In this document: positions 20,795 through 32,200 of the stretch, one piece after another
Layout of the letters: each line of letters starts with the position of its first letter
Numbering within the stretch: the first letter of the stretch is position 1
From: Gonocerus acuteangulatus
Taxonomy: Eukaryota > Arthropoda > Insecta > Hemiptera > Coreidae
Length of the DNA: 64,000 bases
Assembly: GCA_946811695.1 (NCBI GenBank)
Contig: OX328124.1
Span: 28,700,148-28,764,147, forward strand
Reading direction: 5' to 3'
Position numbers and translations under genes: made by a program
Notes under the pieces: generated by a model
What the model saw: the letters and a program-made list of their open reading frames with translations, nothing else
Told to the model about the DNA's origin: nothing
Database searches by the model: none

Positions 20795-21067
20795 TTATAT
20801 CTAACTGGATTCGAGGGAAAGATATATTATCGATTGGTTCCTATCACAAATCAAAATTATCTATAATAAAGTGATTAAATAATGAATTATTTATTACTAA
20901 TAAATAGAAAGATCTAGGAATAAATTTCACCTGGATTAAATTAATAAATTGAATATTCTATTAAACTTTCATATATTGATCATAACTGGAGTATATCTTG
21001 TTTTACCGGGTCGGAGTAACCCTTCATTGAAAGAATTTGTGTTGAAGTACGCTTTCCATCCTTCCTG
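20795..21067. other. Receptor copy IV 5' flank
   Basis: The segment to about 20910 resembles the 5' flanks of copies II and III (TTATCGATTGG..., AATAATGAATTATTTATT). No promoter element can be picked out. Confidence 0.4.
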
Positions 21068-21075
21068 GACACTAC

Positions 21076-21332
21076 CATGGACATAAATAAGGGAGACGGA
21101 GAGGGCTGCAGCCCCCCCCCCCCCGAAATCGGTAAAAAAGTGTGATAAAAACCTTAAAAATAAATTAAATAAGATTACTTAGTTCAGGAAAAACATTTTT
21201 TTCTGTGCGTAATAGCTTTTTTAATTGGCTAACTATTCCAAGTTCTAATTTTTTAGTATTCCAGCCCCCCCTCTCCCACGACATTTATCCAGCCCCCCCC
21301 CCCCCCGAAATTACTTTTTATATATGCCCATG
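21076..21332. mobile_element. CAT-MITE (hAT-like), copy 2
   Basis: Left end CATGGACATAAATAAGGG and right end TATATATGCCCATG form a diverged inverted repeat. The flanks GACACTAC (21068-21075) and GACGCTAC (21333-21340) are an 8-bp duplication with one change. C runs at 21112-21124 and 21294-21306 are typical of the family. Confidence 0.75.
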
Positions 21333-21410
21333 GACGCTACAGGTATTTCAATTACTTACACACAAGTATAATTCCTTTAAACTTACCAATTATTAAAAAT
21401 ATTAGATAAC

Positions 21411-22095
21411 TAGCTGACCCGGCGAACTTCGTACCGCCTAACAGTCAATTCTTTAATTTTTTTTAATACTTATTCTGCTATTTGGGACACCCGGACAGCT
21501 AGTAAGATAAAAAAAAACTTAATAAGTCGACAATTAAATTATGTCAAAAAATAAAAATTATAAAACACTAAAATTATTTTAATAGTCACTAAAAAATCAC
21601 AATCAAAATTACAATATCAGATTTCTTATTATGATACCTACTTATTATATTTCATTTTATTTTTACTTATTCTAAATTAAGTTTCACTTTTATTGTATTA
21701 ATGGTACACGATATTTTTTGTTTCATTACCTGACGCGTAAATAACCAGAGCAGATGGTTTTCCAACACGGGAACAGGCAACATACAATTGACCATGCAAG
21801 AAACATGGGTTTTCTAGATTAATACCACAAACACTTAATGACTGCCCTGGGATTTGTTTATAGTCAAACTGAGTTCATAGGTCCAATAGCAACACAGCTG
21901 CAGGCACTGTAATGAATTCACAGCAGCTCGATTCAAACTTGCACCATTATTAGTCGAATGACGTGCTTCGCGGGTCTGTCTTAACCAAATTCTTTCACGT
22001 TCATTGCGATCTAGAATTAGCTAAATCAGTTCAGTTGTTCTCGAGATTTGCGCTTACCAACACATTTAGCGATTCATTTTTATATAATAGATATA
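21411..22095 (-). mobile_element. Helitron-type element with helicase remnant
   Basis: The left part has the widespread CTAGCTGACCCGGCGAACTTCG motif, a common terminal sequence of insect repeats. The right part has ACACATTTAGCGATTCATTTTT before an AT tract, another common terminal motif. Between them on the minus strand lies the C-terminal end of a Helitron helicase. The element is degenerate and its exact ends are uncertain. Confidence 0.6.
21698..21868 (-). pseudogene. Helitron Rep-helicase C-terminal remnant
   Basis: Minus-strand reading gives QSLSVCGINLENPC, then HGQLYVACSRVGKPSAL and KNIVYH before TAA (21698-21700). This is the final helicase motif region of PIF1-like helicases in Helitrons. 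The preceding TINKSQG motif is in another frame because one base is lost near 21848. Helitrons move by rolling-circle replication using this helicase and an upstream Rep domain, which is missing here. Confidence 0.85.
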
Positions 22096-22279
22096 CAAAT
22101 ACGTTAACTGTTAAAAATATTATGATTGAGAACATATGTTTTTATTTAAAAATGAATTTGCGTTAAGGAAGTAAAAAATACCCCAAAAGTGTTGTTTTTA
22201 GACTTTTTCAGGCAACTTTTTAAATTTTATAATAAATGAATCGGTTAATGTTGTGTGTCCAATGCGTTATCGACTAAAG

Positions 22280-22566
22280 GCAACTTCCTGTTTTTATTCT
22301 GATGCTGAGTATTTACGTTCTTTTGAAGGAGTTTGTGTCCTTCTTTAGGTATTGTATGTTTTATTTTTTCATTTGTAATTGTTTTCTTAAAACAAGGTAA
22401 GTAAATGAGAAGTATTTTTGTATTACTTTTTTGTGTGTGTTTTTTATTTAAATTTTTTACGTAATATCAAAACAAAGTATTGACTCTTTCTACTCCCAGT
22501 TTTTCAAATGACAGTAGAGTTAAGAGCGCAAACGTGTTATGATGATTTATTTCTTGTGAGTCTGCC
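22280..22566 (-). mobile_element. Hel-A family fragment, diverged
   Basis: The right end resembles the reversed Hel-A 5' terminus (GAGCGCAAACGTGTTATGATGA, then TTGTGAGTCTG). The left part matches the internal stretch also found at 430-558. Old and truncated. Confidence 0.45.
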
Positions 22567-23129
22567 TTTTTTATAGAGTGCATTTTACTCTCGAATTACC
22601 TTTACTATGAGCGGGATGGTGTACAATCGGAAATTGGGGAAAATATCGCCTTGAGTAAGGAGACATAAAGAGTAAGAGTGTGCCCACATGGTGACAAATA
22701 TAGAGCAGTAACGGGAGCCGTAAGTAGTTTTAAGTGCTTTAGTTGTAGCTAAAAGTGAACTATAGGGTAGTTGTAAGAGATGACGCCACAAAGGCCCCTA
22801 GGGGCAGAACCTGATTCTGGCTGGCTAACTAGATCAGTGGCCGCTTCTCTGCCTCTTGATTCACGCTCTATTCTATCAAGGACCAGCTATATAGATATGT
22901 TATTGTTCGGTGACGTTTACTTTATGGTAAATCGACCCAAAATAGTTCCTCGATGTTTGTGTTGACCACTCGGAGGAACTGTGTTAGCAGAAAAGATAGA
23001 TTTATAGATCGGTCCACGTCTATTTTACGTATGTTTTAAGTATCTATGTTCTTTGACAAAGATCATCCGTGAAAGAGGTTTGACAAGAAGATTTCACAGA
23101 TTATTAGCTGATCTTTGATAAAAAGAAAG
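22567..23129. other. Unassigned DNA
   Basis: Nothing recognised. The reading frames at 22585-22791 and 22780-22965 show no family features. Confidence 0.4.
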
Positions 23130-23415
23130 TCCGTCACGGATGGACTGCGTAAGTAAGCACATTTAGAAGAGGGGAAGTGGATATAACATTCCTGACAAAT
23201 TTGTTTGAATATAATTTAAACATGATTAGCTTTGACCTTTAATATTCGTAATGAAAGATTGACTCATTAATTATTTTATTAATTTTTTTTCCTGACTGTT
23301 CTACAATACTTAATAAACACAAGAAAACCATAAAAAAACATTTTTAGCTCGCCTCCCGCTCCCTCTATAGGTAGGCAACCAGCATACGACGTCGGCACCC
23401 ATAGTTCACTATAAT
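23130..23415 (+). mobile_element. Hel-B/Hel-A type composite fragment
   Basis: Starts with a Hel-B-like 5' end (TCCGTCACGGATGGACTGC, then TAAGCACATTT). From about 23345 it shows a diverged, reversed Hel-A-like 3' end (TTTTAGCTCGCCTCCCGC). Probably two old fragments side by side. Confidence 0.4.
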
Positions 23416-23425
23416 AACGGTGGTT

Positions 23426-23613
23426 GGGGTCTCCTGTGGACTAGTGGCTAGCGCCTTAGATTCATAACCGGGAGATAGTGGGTACGATCCCCACAGGCGG
23501 CAGGAATTTTCTCATCCCACGGCTCGCTAGGAAAATTCCTCGCTGCACCCTGGATGTCGGCGCTAATGACTTAGATTTGTCGATGCGCCGTTAAAAAAAA
23601 AAAACCAAAAAAA
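23426..23613 (+). mobile_element. SINE-1 copy (tRNA-derived), nested in Hel-A
   Basis: The head is tRNA-like, with box A TGGACTAGTGG and box B GGTACGATCCC. The body ends GATGTCGGCGCTAATGAC and GATGCGCCG, then an A-rich tail. The flanks AACGGTGGTT at 23416-23425 and 23614-23623 are a 10-bp target duplication. That duplicated string is part of Hel-A, so the SINE landed in a Hel-A copy. Confidence 0.85.
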
Positions 23614-24120
23614 AACGGTGGTTCAAATTTGTAAATACTTTGTCTAATTTAAAAGGTGAAGTCCGTTGACCAGAAAAACTAACCAATGGAATTTATGTGC
23701 AACATTCGCTTAAAAAAAATGGCTTGCGGCTTTTCTGTTATAGGCTTCCAGGTACAATTTCCATACGTTCTCTAACGAGGGAAACGAATGAAAACATTTA
23801 CAGAACTCGATATCTGTAATCGTTTTCGCGAAAATTGGGTAAAACTGTTTTTTCAAACAAAGTTTCGGTATGGGTACTTAAAATCGTTAGATTCATTTGA
23901 AATATTTCTAAATTCATTCAAACTAGGACATTATAGTTTCGGTTACATTTGAAGTTAAGGAAGTATTCCTAAGAAAATTGGCGGTAAAAATTCTCTCTGT
24001 TATAACCTTATCACTAAGAGGTTTAAAACGATTTCAGCGTTATCTTTGGCAAAGTTTTCATAAATATTGAAAACTATATCCCTTGGCTGACCTCTCAAAG
24101 TCTTCCTCAGTCTTAAAATT
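23614..24120 (-). mobile_element. Hel-A family fragment, diverged
   Basis: Follows the internal order of Hel-A in reverse (GGTTCAAATTTGTAAATA, then AAGTCCGTTGACCAG, GAAACGAATGAAAACATTT, GGTACTTAAAATCGTTAGATT), at clearly lower identity than the young copies. No TA block. Confidence 0.55.
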
Positions 24121-24155
24121 GACATGATCAGTTTTTCTAGTGTTCCATTCATTTC

Positions 24156-24361
24156 ATTTAAATTTTAACGTCCATTTATTATTAACTACGAATTTTAGGA
24201 CGTTTTATTTATAGGTTACCACCATTTTCTAGCCAGGATAGGGGTGATGCCTTTTCTTTTTTCGAAAGAAAAGCCACCTCCCCTAGTGGGAATCGAACCC
24301 ACGACCTTTGGCACAGAGTGTTATGTGCTCACGCCTTAACCCTCACGGCCACCGGGTCTCC
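24156..24361 (-). mobile_element. SINE-2 copy (tRNA-derived)
   Basis: On the minus strand a Ser/Leu-tRNA-like head (TGGCCGTGAGGGTTAAGGCG) and box B GGTTCGATTCCC are followed by GGCATCACCCCTATCCTGGC and a TTAAAATTTAAATG tail. A weak TAGTGTT duplication flanks it. Confidence 0.8.
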
Positions 24362-24477
24362 TTGTAGTGTTTCAAGTATGGTGTTGTTCCTTGAAATTGG
24401 AATTTTCAAACGACGGAACCTTCGGAATTTTAACAATATCGGACCATTGTTGAGCCTGATACAACGCGAAAATAAAA

Positions 24478-24852
24478 TAATATATATATATAAATCACGT
24501 GTCTATCTGTTTATCTGTTTGTCGGGTTTTATGTTTGTTCCTTATAGAAATCCACACCGTGTGACCGATTTTGATCAAACTTGGCACACAAGTAGGTCTT
24601 AATACTGGGAGTGTCATACGCTAGGTCAAAAAGTTCTACCAGCCGTCAGTCTGTATGTTTGTTCCTTATACAAATTCACACCGTTTGACCAATTTTGACT
24701 TAACTTGGTACAAAGGTTGTTCTTAATTCGGGGAGTTTCATAGGGTAAGTCAACATTTTCTAACAGCTCTCTGTCAGTATGTTTGCTTCTTTACAAATCC
24801 ACACTGGTCTAGCATGGCACACCGGAAAACAGCTCGTATATTAATATAGATA
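24478..24852 (+). repeat. Rep-C dispersed repeat with ~115-bp subunits
   Basis: Three subunits start near TGTTTGTTCCTTATACAAAT and contain CCACACCGTTTGACC and TTGGCACACA.GTAGGTCTT. The unit ends near AGCATGGCAC...CAGCTCGTATAT. The same structure recurs at 42500-42922 and, reversed, at 45735-46070. Class unknown. Confidence 0.7.
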
Positions 24853-24859
24853 TGCACGT

Positions 24860-24983
24860 ATTGGAACCACCGTTTCGAGGATCTGGAAAGTGATATTTTT
24901 CAGCCGGCAGTTTCGGATTGCGTCATGAGCTCGGGGACATAAGCTTGGTTCCTCCCAATGGAGGGAGGGAGGAAACGCACTAA
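24860..24983 (+). mobile_element. Hel-A 3' end, diverged
   Basis: ACCACCGTTTCGAGGATCTG, then GCAGTTTCGGATTGCGTCATG and the hairpin GGTTCCTCCC...GGGAGGAAAC with GCACTAA is a degenerate Hel-A 3' terminus. Confidence 0.55.
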
Positions 24984-25309
24984 GGCTAAATTTAAATAAT
25001 TTTGAAAATATTGGTTTAATAGAAAGTGAGGAATGAAGTTAGTAGCTCTGATAACTATTTACAATAACCATACTTCTGTTGAGACGGCTTGCTATAATAG
25101 GGAGCTACCAATTATTAACCTAATAAAGGAACTAATAAAAAAAAAATTAGGTACAGTAAATTAGGTTAAATTAGGAGAAAGGGCTCGTACAAGAGCAGGT
25201 ATCTGAATATAACCTTAGTGAATCTCTGACTTCATCAGTTATTGCTTTAAAAGGAATAAATTGCCAAACTCTTACGGATTCTCGTTGATAATGATATTCT
25301 GACGTATGT
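24984..25309. other. Unassigned AT-rich DNA
   Basis: Nothing recognised. Confidence 0.4.
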
Positions 25310-25645
25310 GAGTTATTTTACATTGACGATATGTTCTTAGAGGTTGTGCTCCCATTTGCTCCGTACATTAGTGAAAGTTCATATTGATGGAAGATTATTC
25401 TCTACCTCTGCAAGAATAGGCACTTAGTACTCGGGCAATTAGAATTAAAGTTTTTGATAGGTCTACACGATCTCATGATATTAATCTGATGCAGGATTTA
25501 TGGAATAATTTAAAGAGACTTCTCATACTCATACGGGTAACCTAAATCAGATTTTAAGTACTCTTCAAGAAGAAGGGAACGCCGTGCCTGCGGGTTACGT
25601 TCACTAACTTGGATTCTACGCCAGACAGAATACGCCGAAGTTACA
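25310..25645 (+). pseudogene. Tc1-type transposase remnant
   Basis: A frame-shifted trace in several pieces: YIDDMFLEVVLPFAPYI (25320-25370); IRIKVFDRSTRSHDINL then QDLWNNLKRL, equivalent to the SPDLNPIEHLWD.LKR motif with the last catalytic residue position (25440-25520); and then NLNQILSTLQEEGNAVP (25540-25590). The order is that of the C-terminal half of Tc1/mariner DDE transposases. At least two frameshifts make it non-functional. Confidence 0.7.
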
Positions 25646-25701
25646 GTCTTCATAAGAAACGATGAATACGCCGAAGTTACAGTCTTCATAAGAAACGATG
25701 A
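25628..25701. repeat. 36-bp direct duplication
   Basis: The unit TACGCCGAAGTTACAGTCTT plus 16 bases occurs twice head to tail. Confidence 0.9.
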
Positions 25702-26286
25702 ATACTGTTATTGTAAGACCCTCCTTTGTCAGAAAACGTCCAACTCACGCGAAATGCATCATCTTTGCACGCGCCATAATAGGTACTAATATCTCTTATA
25801 ATATAGAAATATTTGAATATATGAAACCAAAACTTTGCCACGTTTCCTGCAACTGTGGTTGTTCCTGTGGAATTTACAGAGCACATTTTTTTTCGTGTAA
25901 TATGTATTAGACTTTTGAATAAAAAAAAAAATACGGTGTGTACATTTTCCCAAACATGTATATCGACGCGACGAATCCGAAGTTGTGGTCCGTTTGGCTA
26001 AAAATACCTCAAAATTCCGAAGCAAAAAACTTATAAAAATCCCAGAATCCGGTGTTATGGAAATGAGGAATTACCTGACTTTATTTCGATTTCCCAGCCA
26101 TTTTAGATATGTTAAACAAAATATACGGGAAGTAAATTCTATATGTCTTCTATTAATTTCTTCTTTTTTTTTTTTAATACTGCCGCCATTTCAAACGTAA
26201 ATAACACTTATATCTCTTATTGTTAGTTCTGATAAATGTGCGGAAAGAGAGAACAATTTCAAATAACTGTTTTTTCAGTATTTTTA
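25702..26286. other. Unassigned; possible old Hel-A 5' end
   Basis: CCAACTCACGCGAAATGCAT near 25739 faintly resembles the Hel-A 5' terminus. Otherwise nothing is recognised. Confidence 0.35.
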
Positions 26287-26299
26287 AATGAAACTAATT

Positions 26300-26511
26300 C
26301 ATCATCATCATCATATATGGCACGACGTCCCGTCACCGAGACTGGGCCTCCTCTAAGAGCCTCCGCCAGTTGGCTCTGTCTTCTGCTGCAGCTCTCCAGT
26401 TCCTAACGTCAAGCAGAGTTCTGGTATCGTTGGATACGCTGTCCAGCCATCTGATCCTCGGCCTTCCTACTCGTCTTGTGGAATGCAGGTCCTCGGTCAT
26501 AACTTTTTTAT
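26300..26511 (-). mobile_element. LINE 3' end, short insertion
   Basis: A 212-bp insertion flanked by a 13-bp duplication AATGAAACTAATT (26287-26299 and 26512-26524). On the minus strand it encodes the C-terminal tail of a LINE ORF2 (RRVGRPRIRWLDSV, then NWRAAAEDRANWRRLLEEAQ) and ends in an ATG/GAT triplet repeat. This C-terminal motif and the triplet tail suggest an RTE-like LINE. The same protein motif recurs at 32701-32974 on the plus strand. Confidence 0.85.
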
Positions 26512-26755
26512 AATGAAACTAATTAGTACTGTTAAATTTGAAGCGGTGGTTCCCCAACACCAATACCCACCGATGGAGAATTCCCAACGTCAAAATACAA
26601 ACCAAAAATTGTACCTGTAAACCCATTAACCCAAAATTGTAAGCGCGCAAATTTCATAAGGTGATACAGCCAGTGGATTCCGATGGGTACCTAATATGAA
26701 AACGTGTTTTAGACAACGTGCACAATATTTTCGAAAATGCATGTGGAAATTTTGA

Positions 26756-27096
26756 GCCCCAAGATTGCACTTCTACACTTCCGGATTGCCTTATCGCGTC
26801 GAATGCAATTAACGCCATAAATGCATAAAATTTTTTAGTGCTTACAGGAAAATCTGTACTTTAGGCAACAGCCTACAATTGTTTAGTGCTTATAGGACAA
26901 TCTGTACTTTAGGCAACAGCCTACAATTGTTTAGTGCTTATAGGACAATCTGTACTTTAGGCAGCAGCCTACAATTGTTTAGTGCTTATAGGACAATCTG
27001 TACTTTAGGCAACAGCCTACAATTTTATGCATTTATGGCGTTAATTTCTTTCGATACGATTAGGCAATCCGCATGTGTTGAAGTGCAATGTTGGGG
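26756..27096. repeat. Foldback unit: inverted arms around a 48-bp array
   Basis: Arms of about 77 bp (26756-26832 and 27021-27096) are inverted copies sharing ATTGCACTTC, CGGATTGCCT and AATTAACGCCATAAATGC. Part of the arm (ACTTCCGGATTGCC) resembles the Hel-A 3' region. The spacer is the 48-bp array. TTAACCC at 26629 and GGGTTAA at 27187-27193 lie outside, but they do not form a convincing terminal repeat. Confidence 0.7.
26834..27025. repeat. 48-bp tandem repeat, 4 copies
   Basis: Units start TTTAGTGCTTATAGGACAAT at 26834, 26882, 26930 and 26978. The period is a multiple of three, which explains the open frame across it (16-residue repeats). Coding is unlikely. Confidence 0.9.
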
Positions 27097-27923
27097 TTAC
27101 ACATTTCCAAAAGAGACCACCAGGTCTACAGAGCAGCATGATCTTCTTGTTTAAGGTTATGCGATTTGGACTATGAACGACTAAAGGGTTAATATAACCG
27201 TAGTTTAAATTACTCTACATTGACGAAGCAATGTGGATGTGACAATTATTTCATTATGTTAATCGGAATGAAACATTTTGACATAAATTACAATCCGTAT
27301 TCGGAGCAAAATTCTCCAATCACCAGAGCGAACAGCCCTCGAACAGCTAATGAAATCTGTTCGCCCTGACCAATACTCCTATTAATATTGATAAAGGTGG
27401 ACTGCTGAATCTCATCTACCCTCAACCCATGTCATTCTCAATTCAAGCCTCTTCATCGTTTATTTCACGGGGTTTTTATATTAAGCTCGTGTTTCCTAGT
27501 TTAATTCACCTTTTTTTGGAATTCACTTGATTGGTAGCGTAAATTTATCTTGCCTGACCTTTATGAATGCTTTTATATATATATATATATATATTTATAT
27601 AATAAGTAATGTCGGATTTTAATGTTTTGTCTGTTTATGTTCCCTTCATTTCAATTTATTTTTGTTTACATATTTTTTTTATTATAGCATTAAATACACT
27701 TAAATTTATTATGTTTTGGTTGTTGAGGCTTATTTATTCTGTGGTGAAATTTCATTTGAAATGGATCTACCAATACACTACTCACGCCATGTTATGTTTG
27801 GGAATTCAATAAAGGAGAAAATGCAAAATGGCGAAAATGAAATTAGTCAGCTAAAAGTGCAGGGGTGGTTTGAAATATTTCGAGAGGGGATGCAGATACG
27901 AAGGGCGACATCAACAAAAGTAA
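27097..27923. other. Unassigned AT-rich DNA
   Basis: Contains a short TA tract (27573-27598). Two overlapping reading frames at 27609-27970 have no recognised domain. Confidence 0.4.
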
Positions 27924-27931
27924 GTTTTGAT

Positions 27932-28658
27932 CAGGGACCGAAAATAACTATTAATTTTTATTTCAAATGAGATTCACTTAACCTTTAATTTTTATTTTTT
28001 GGAAATAAAAATAAAAATTTCATCGTAATTTATATTTTTAAAAAAAAATTGTCTAATAATTTGTATTTCAAAAACTTAAAAATAAATATTATTTCAATAA
28101 TGTTATTTCAAATTTTTTTTTTATAAAAATGTTTAATAACAATTTTTTATTATTTTAACTTTTAAAGAACAATATTAGTGCCATAATGAATATATTTATT
28201 GATTTTAAGAGCTCGCACACATAGCAACTAATAATGAATAGAAACGAAAACAAAAAAAAAAAGGAATGGCCAAAAACAAATTCTAGAATATACAATATAT
28301 ACTCATACAAATCAATTGGATTTAGACGAACTTTGATTCACTCACATAAACAAATATCATAATATAATAAACAGAAGGTTCCAAATCAAGTATTTACTTA
28401 TTTGTTCCGAGGATAAGAGATATTTAATAAATTAGTTTTACTTAATCTTTAATTTTTATTATTGGGAAATAAAAATAAAAATTCCATCGTAATTGATATA
28501 TTTTATTATTTAAAAAAAAAATTAATAATTTTTATTTTAAATACTTAAAAATAAAAATTATTTCATAACAGCTATTCATTAATTTTAAAAATATAAATTA
28601 TGAAGTAATTTTCTTGCCATAATTTTTAGGAAACATTTAATTTTTATTTCGGTCCTTG
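27932..28658. mobile_element. hAT-type non-autonomous element (727 bp)
   Basis: The termini CAGGGACCGAAAATAA and TTATTTCGGTCCTTG form an inverted repeat. An exact 8-bp duplication GTTTTGAT lies at 27924-27931 and 28659-28666. The interior is very AT-rich with a direct repeat of about 130 bp (27975-28105 and 28440-28570). No transposase. Confidence 0.9.
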
Positions 28659-28845
28659 GTTTTGATGAAAATGCGTTTGAATATTTTTTTCCGTAAGGGC
28701 GAACTCCACTATAGTAAATTCAAAACATTTTTTTCGTCGTGGGAATGTATCATTGTTTGTTTATTAATTTATATATGGTAATTGAATTAGTGTGAATTTC
28801 ACTTTTAACGAAAAGGTCATTTCATTATCATCGTTGAGTTGGCCA

Positions 28846-29295
28846 TTCGTATCCACCTTCCTATGGCAGCTACCAGCCAGCTTGTTTTCTTTCGTATCCA
28901 CCTTCCTATGGCAGCTACCAGCCAGCTTGTTTTCTTTCGTATCCACCTTCCTATGGCAGCTACCAGCCAGCTTGTTTTCATTCGTATCCACCTTCCTATG
29001 GCAGCTACCAGCCAGCTTGTTTTCTTTCGTATCCACCTTCCTATGGCAGCTACCAGCCAGCTTGTTTTCTTTCGTATCCACCTTCCTATGGCAGCTACCA
29101 GCCAGCTTGTTTTCTTTCGTATCCACCTTCCTATGGCAGCTACCAGCCAGCTTGTTTTCTTTCGTATCCACCTTCCTATGGCAGCTACCAGCCAGCTTGT
29201 TTTCTTTCGTATCCACCTTCCTATGGCAGCTACCAGCCAGCTTGTTTTCTTTCGTATCCACCTTCCTATGGCAGCTACCAGCCAGCTTGTTTTTT
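28846..29295. repeat. 45-bp satellite block, 10 copies
   Basis: The unit starts TTCGTATCCACCTTCCTATG and ends GCTTGTTTTCT, with starts every 45 bp from 28846 to 29251. The units are almost identical. The unit equals the first 45 bp of the 170-bp monomer that follows. As 45 is a multiple of three, several frames on both strands stay open; these are repeat artefacts. Confidence 0.95.
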
Positions 29296-32200
29296 TTCTC
29301 TGTGTATTTTCAGAGGGAAAGAAGGGCGAACTCAACATGAAAAATATACCTTTAGATTGTTTGAAGTGCCTAGGTTCGGATGGCGGGAAAACAAAATTCT
29401 ACCGGATGTTGAGTTCGCCTTTCGTATCCACCTTCCTATGGCAGCTACCAGCCAGCTTGTTTTCTTTCTCTGTGTATTTTCAGAGGGAAAGAAGGGCGAA
29501 CTCAACATGAAAAATATACCTTTAGATTGTTTGAAGTGCCTAGGTTCGGATGGCGGGAAAACAAAATTCTAGCGGATGTTGAGTTCGCCTTTCGTATCCA
29601 CCTTCCTATGGCAGCTACCAGCCAGCTTGTTTTCTTTCTCTGTGTATTTTCAGAGGAAAAGAAGGGCGAACTCAACATGAAAAATATACCTTTAGATTGT
29701 TTGAAGTGCCTAGGTTCGGATGGCGGGAAAACAAAATTCTACCGGATGTTGAGTTCGCCTTTCGTATCCACCTTCCTATGGCAGCTACCAGCCAGCTTGT
29801 TTTTTTTCTCTGTGTATTTTCAGAGGGAAAGAAGGGCGAACTCAACATGAAAAATATACCTTTAGATTGTTTGAAGTGCCTAGGTTCGGATGGCGGGAAA
29901 ACAAAATTCTACCGGATGTTGAGTTCGCCTTTCGTATCCACCTTCCTATGGCAGCTACCAGCCAGCTTGTTTTCTTTCTCTGTGTATTTTCAGAGGGAAA
30001 GAAGGGCGAACTCAACATGAAAAATATACCTTTAGATTGTTTGAAGTGCCTAGGTTCGGATGGCGGGAAAACAAAATTCTAGCGGATGTTGAGTTCGCCT
30101 TTCGTATCCACCTTCCTATGGCAGCTACCAGCCAGCTTGTTTTCTTTCTCTGTGTATTTTCAGAGGAAAAGAAGGGCGAACTCAACATGAAAAATATACC
30201 TTTAGATTGTTTGAAGTGCCTAGGTTCGGATGGCGGGAAAACAAAATTCTACCGGATGTTGAGTTCGCCTTTCGTATCCACCTTCCTATGGCAGCTACCA
30301 GCCAGCTTGTTTTCTTTCTCTGTGTATTTTCAGAGGGAAAGAAGGGCGAACTCAACATGAAAAATATACCTTTAGATTGTTTGAAGAGCCTAGATTCGGA
30401 TGGCGGGAAAACAAAATTCTACCGGATGTTGAGTTCGCCTTTCGTATCCACCTTCCTATGGCAGCTACCAGCCAGCTTGTTTTCTTTCTCTGTGTATTTT
30501 CAGAGGGAAAGAAGGGCGAACTCAACATGAAAAATATACCATTAGATTGTTTGAAGTGCCTAGGTTCGGATGGCGGGAAAACAAAATTCTACCGGATGTT
30601 GAGTTCGCCTTTCGTATCCACCTTCCTATGGCAGCTACCAGCCAGCTTGTTTTCATTCTCTGTGTATTTTCAGAGGGAAAGAAGGGCGAACTCAACATGA
30701 AAAATATACCTTTAGATTGTTTGAAGAGCCTAGATTCGGATGGCGGGAAAACAAAATTCTACCGGATGTTGAGTTCGCCTTTCGTATCCACCTTCCTATG
30801 GCAGCTACCAGCCAGCTTGTTTTTTTTCTCTGTGTATTTTCAGAGGGAAAGAAGGGCGAACTCAACATGAAAAATATACCTTTAGATTGTTTGAAGTGCC
30901 TAGGTTCGGATGGCGGGAAAACAAAATTCTACCGGATGTTGAGTTCGCCTTTCGTATCCACCTTCCTATGGCAGCTACCAGCCAGCTTGTTTTCTTTCTC
31001 TGTGTATTTTAAGAGGGAAAGAAGGGCGAACTCAACATGAAAAATATACCTTTAGATTGTTTGAAGTGCCTAGGTTCGGATGGCGGGAAAACAAAATTCT
31101 ACCGGATGTTGAGTTCGCCTTTCGTATCCACCTTCCTATGGCAGCTACCAGCCAGCTTGTTTTCTTTCTCTGTGTATTTTAAGAGGGAAAGAAGGGCGAA
31201 CTCAACATGAAAAATATACCTTTAGATTGTTTGAAGTGCCTAGGTTCGGATGGCGGGAAAACAAAATTCTACCGGATGTTGAGTTCGCCTTTCGTATCCA
31301 CCTTCCTATGGCAGCTACCAGCCAGCTTGTTTTCTTTCTCTGTGTATTTTCAGAGGGATAGAAGGGCGAACTCAACATGAAAAATATACCTTTAGATTGT
31401 TTGAAGAGCCTAGATTCGGATGGCGGGAAAACAAAATTCTACCGGATGTTGAGTTCGCCTTTCGTATCCACCTTCCTATGGCAGCTACCAGCCAGCTTGT
31501 TTTCTTTCTCTGTGTATTTTCAGAGGGAAAGAAGGGCGAACTCAACATGAAAAATATACCATTAGATTGTTTGAAGTGCCTAGGTTCGGATGGCGGGAAA
31601 ACAAAATTCTACCGGATGTTGAGTTCGCCTTTCGTATCCACCTTCCTATGGCAGCTACCAGCCAGCTTGTTTTCTTTCACTGTGTATTTTCAGAGGGAAA
31701 GAAGGGCGAACTCAACATGAAAAATATACCTTTAGATGGTTTGAAGAGCCTAGATTCGGATGGCGGGAAAACAAAATTCTACCGGATGTTGAGTTCGCCT
31801 TTCGTATCCACCTTCCTATGGCAGCTACCAGCCAGCTTGTTTTCTTTCTCTGTGTATTTTGAGAGGGAAAGAAGGGCGAACTCAACATGAAAAATATACC
31901 ATTAGATTGTTTGAAGTGCCTAGGTTCGGATGGCGGGAAAACAAAATTCTACCGGATGTTGAGTTCGCCTTTCGTATCCGCCTTCCTATGGCAGCTACCA
32001 GCCAGCTTGTTTTCTTTCTCTGTGTATTTTCAGAGGGAAAGAAGGGCGAACTCAACATGAAAAATATACCTTTAGATTGTTTGAAGAGCCTAGATTCGGA
32101 TGGCGGGAAAACAAAATTCTACCGGATGTTGTGTTCGCCGTTCGTATCCACCTTCCTATAGCAGCTACCAGCCAGCTTGTTTTCTTTCTCTGTGTATTTT

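Noticed and set aside
28764..29510. Open frames of 165-223 codons on both strands
   Set aside because: They come from the 45-bp repeat, whose length is a multiple of three. They overlap on opposite strands and lose the frame in the 170-bp monomers.
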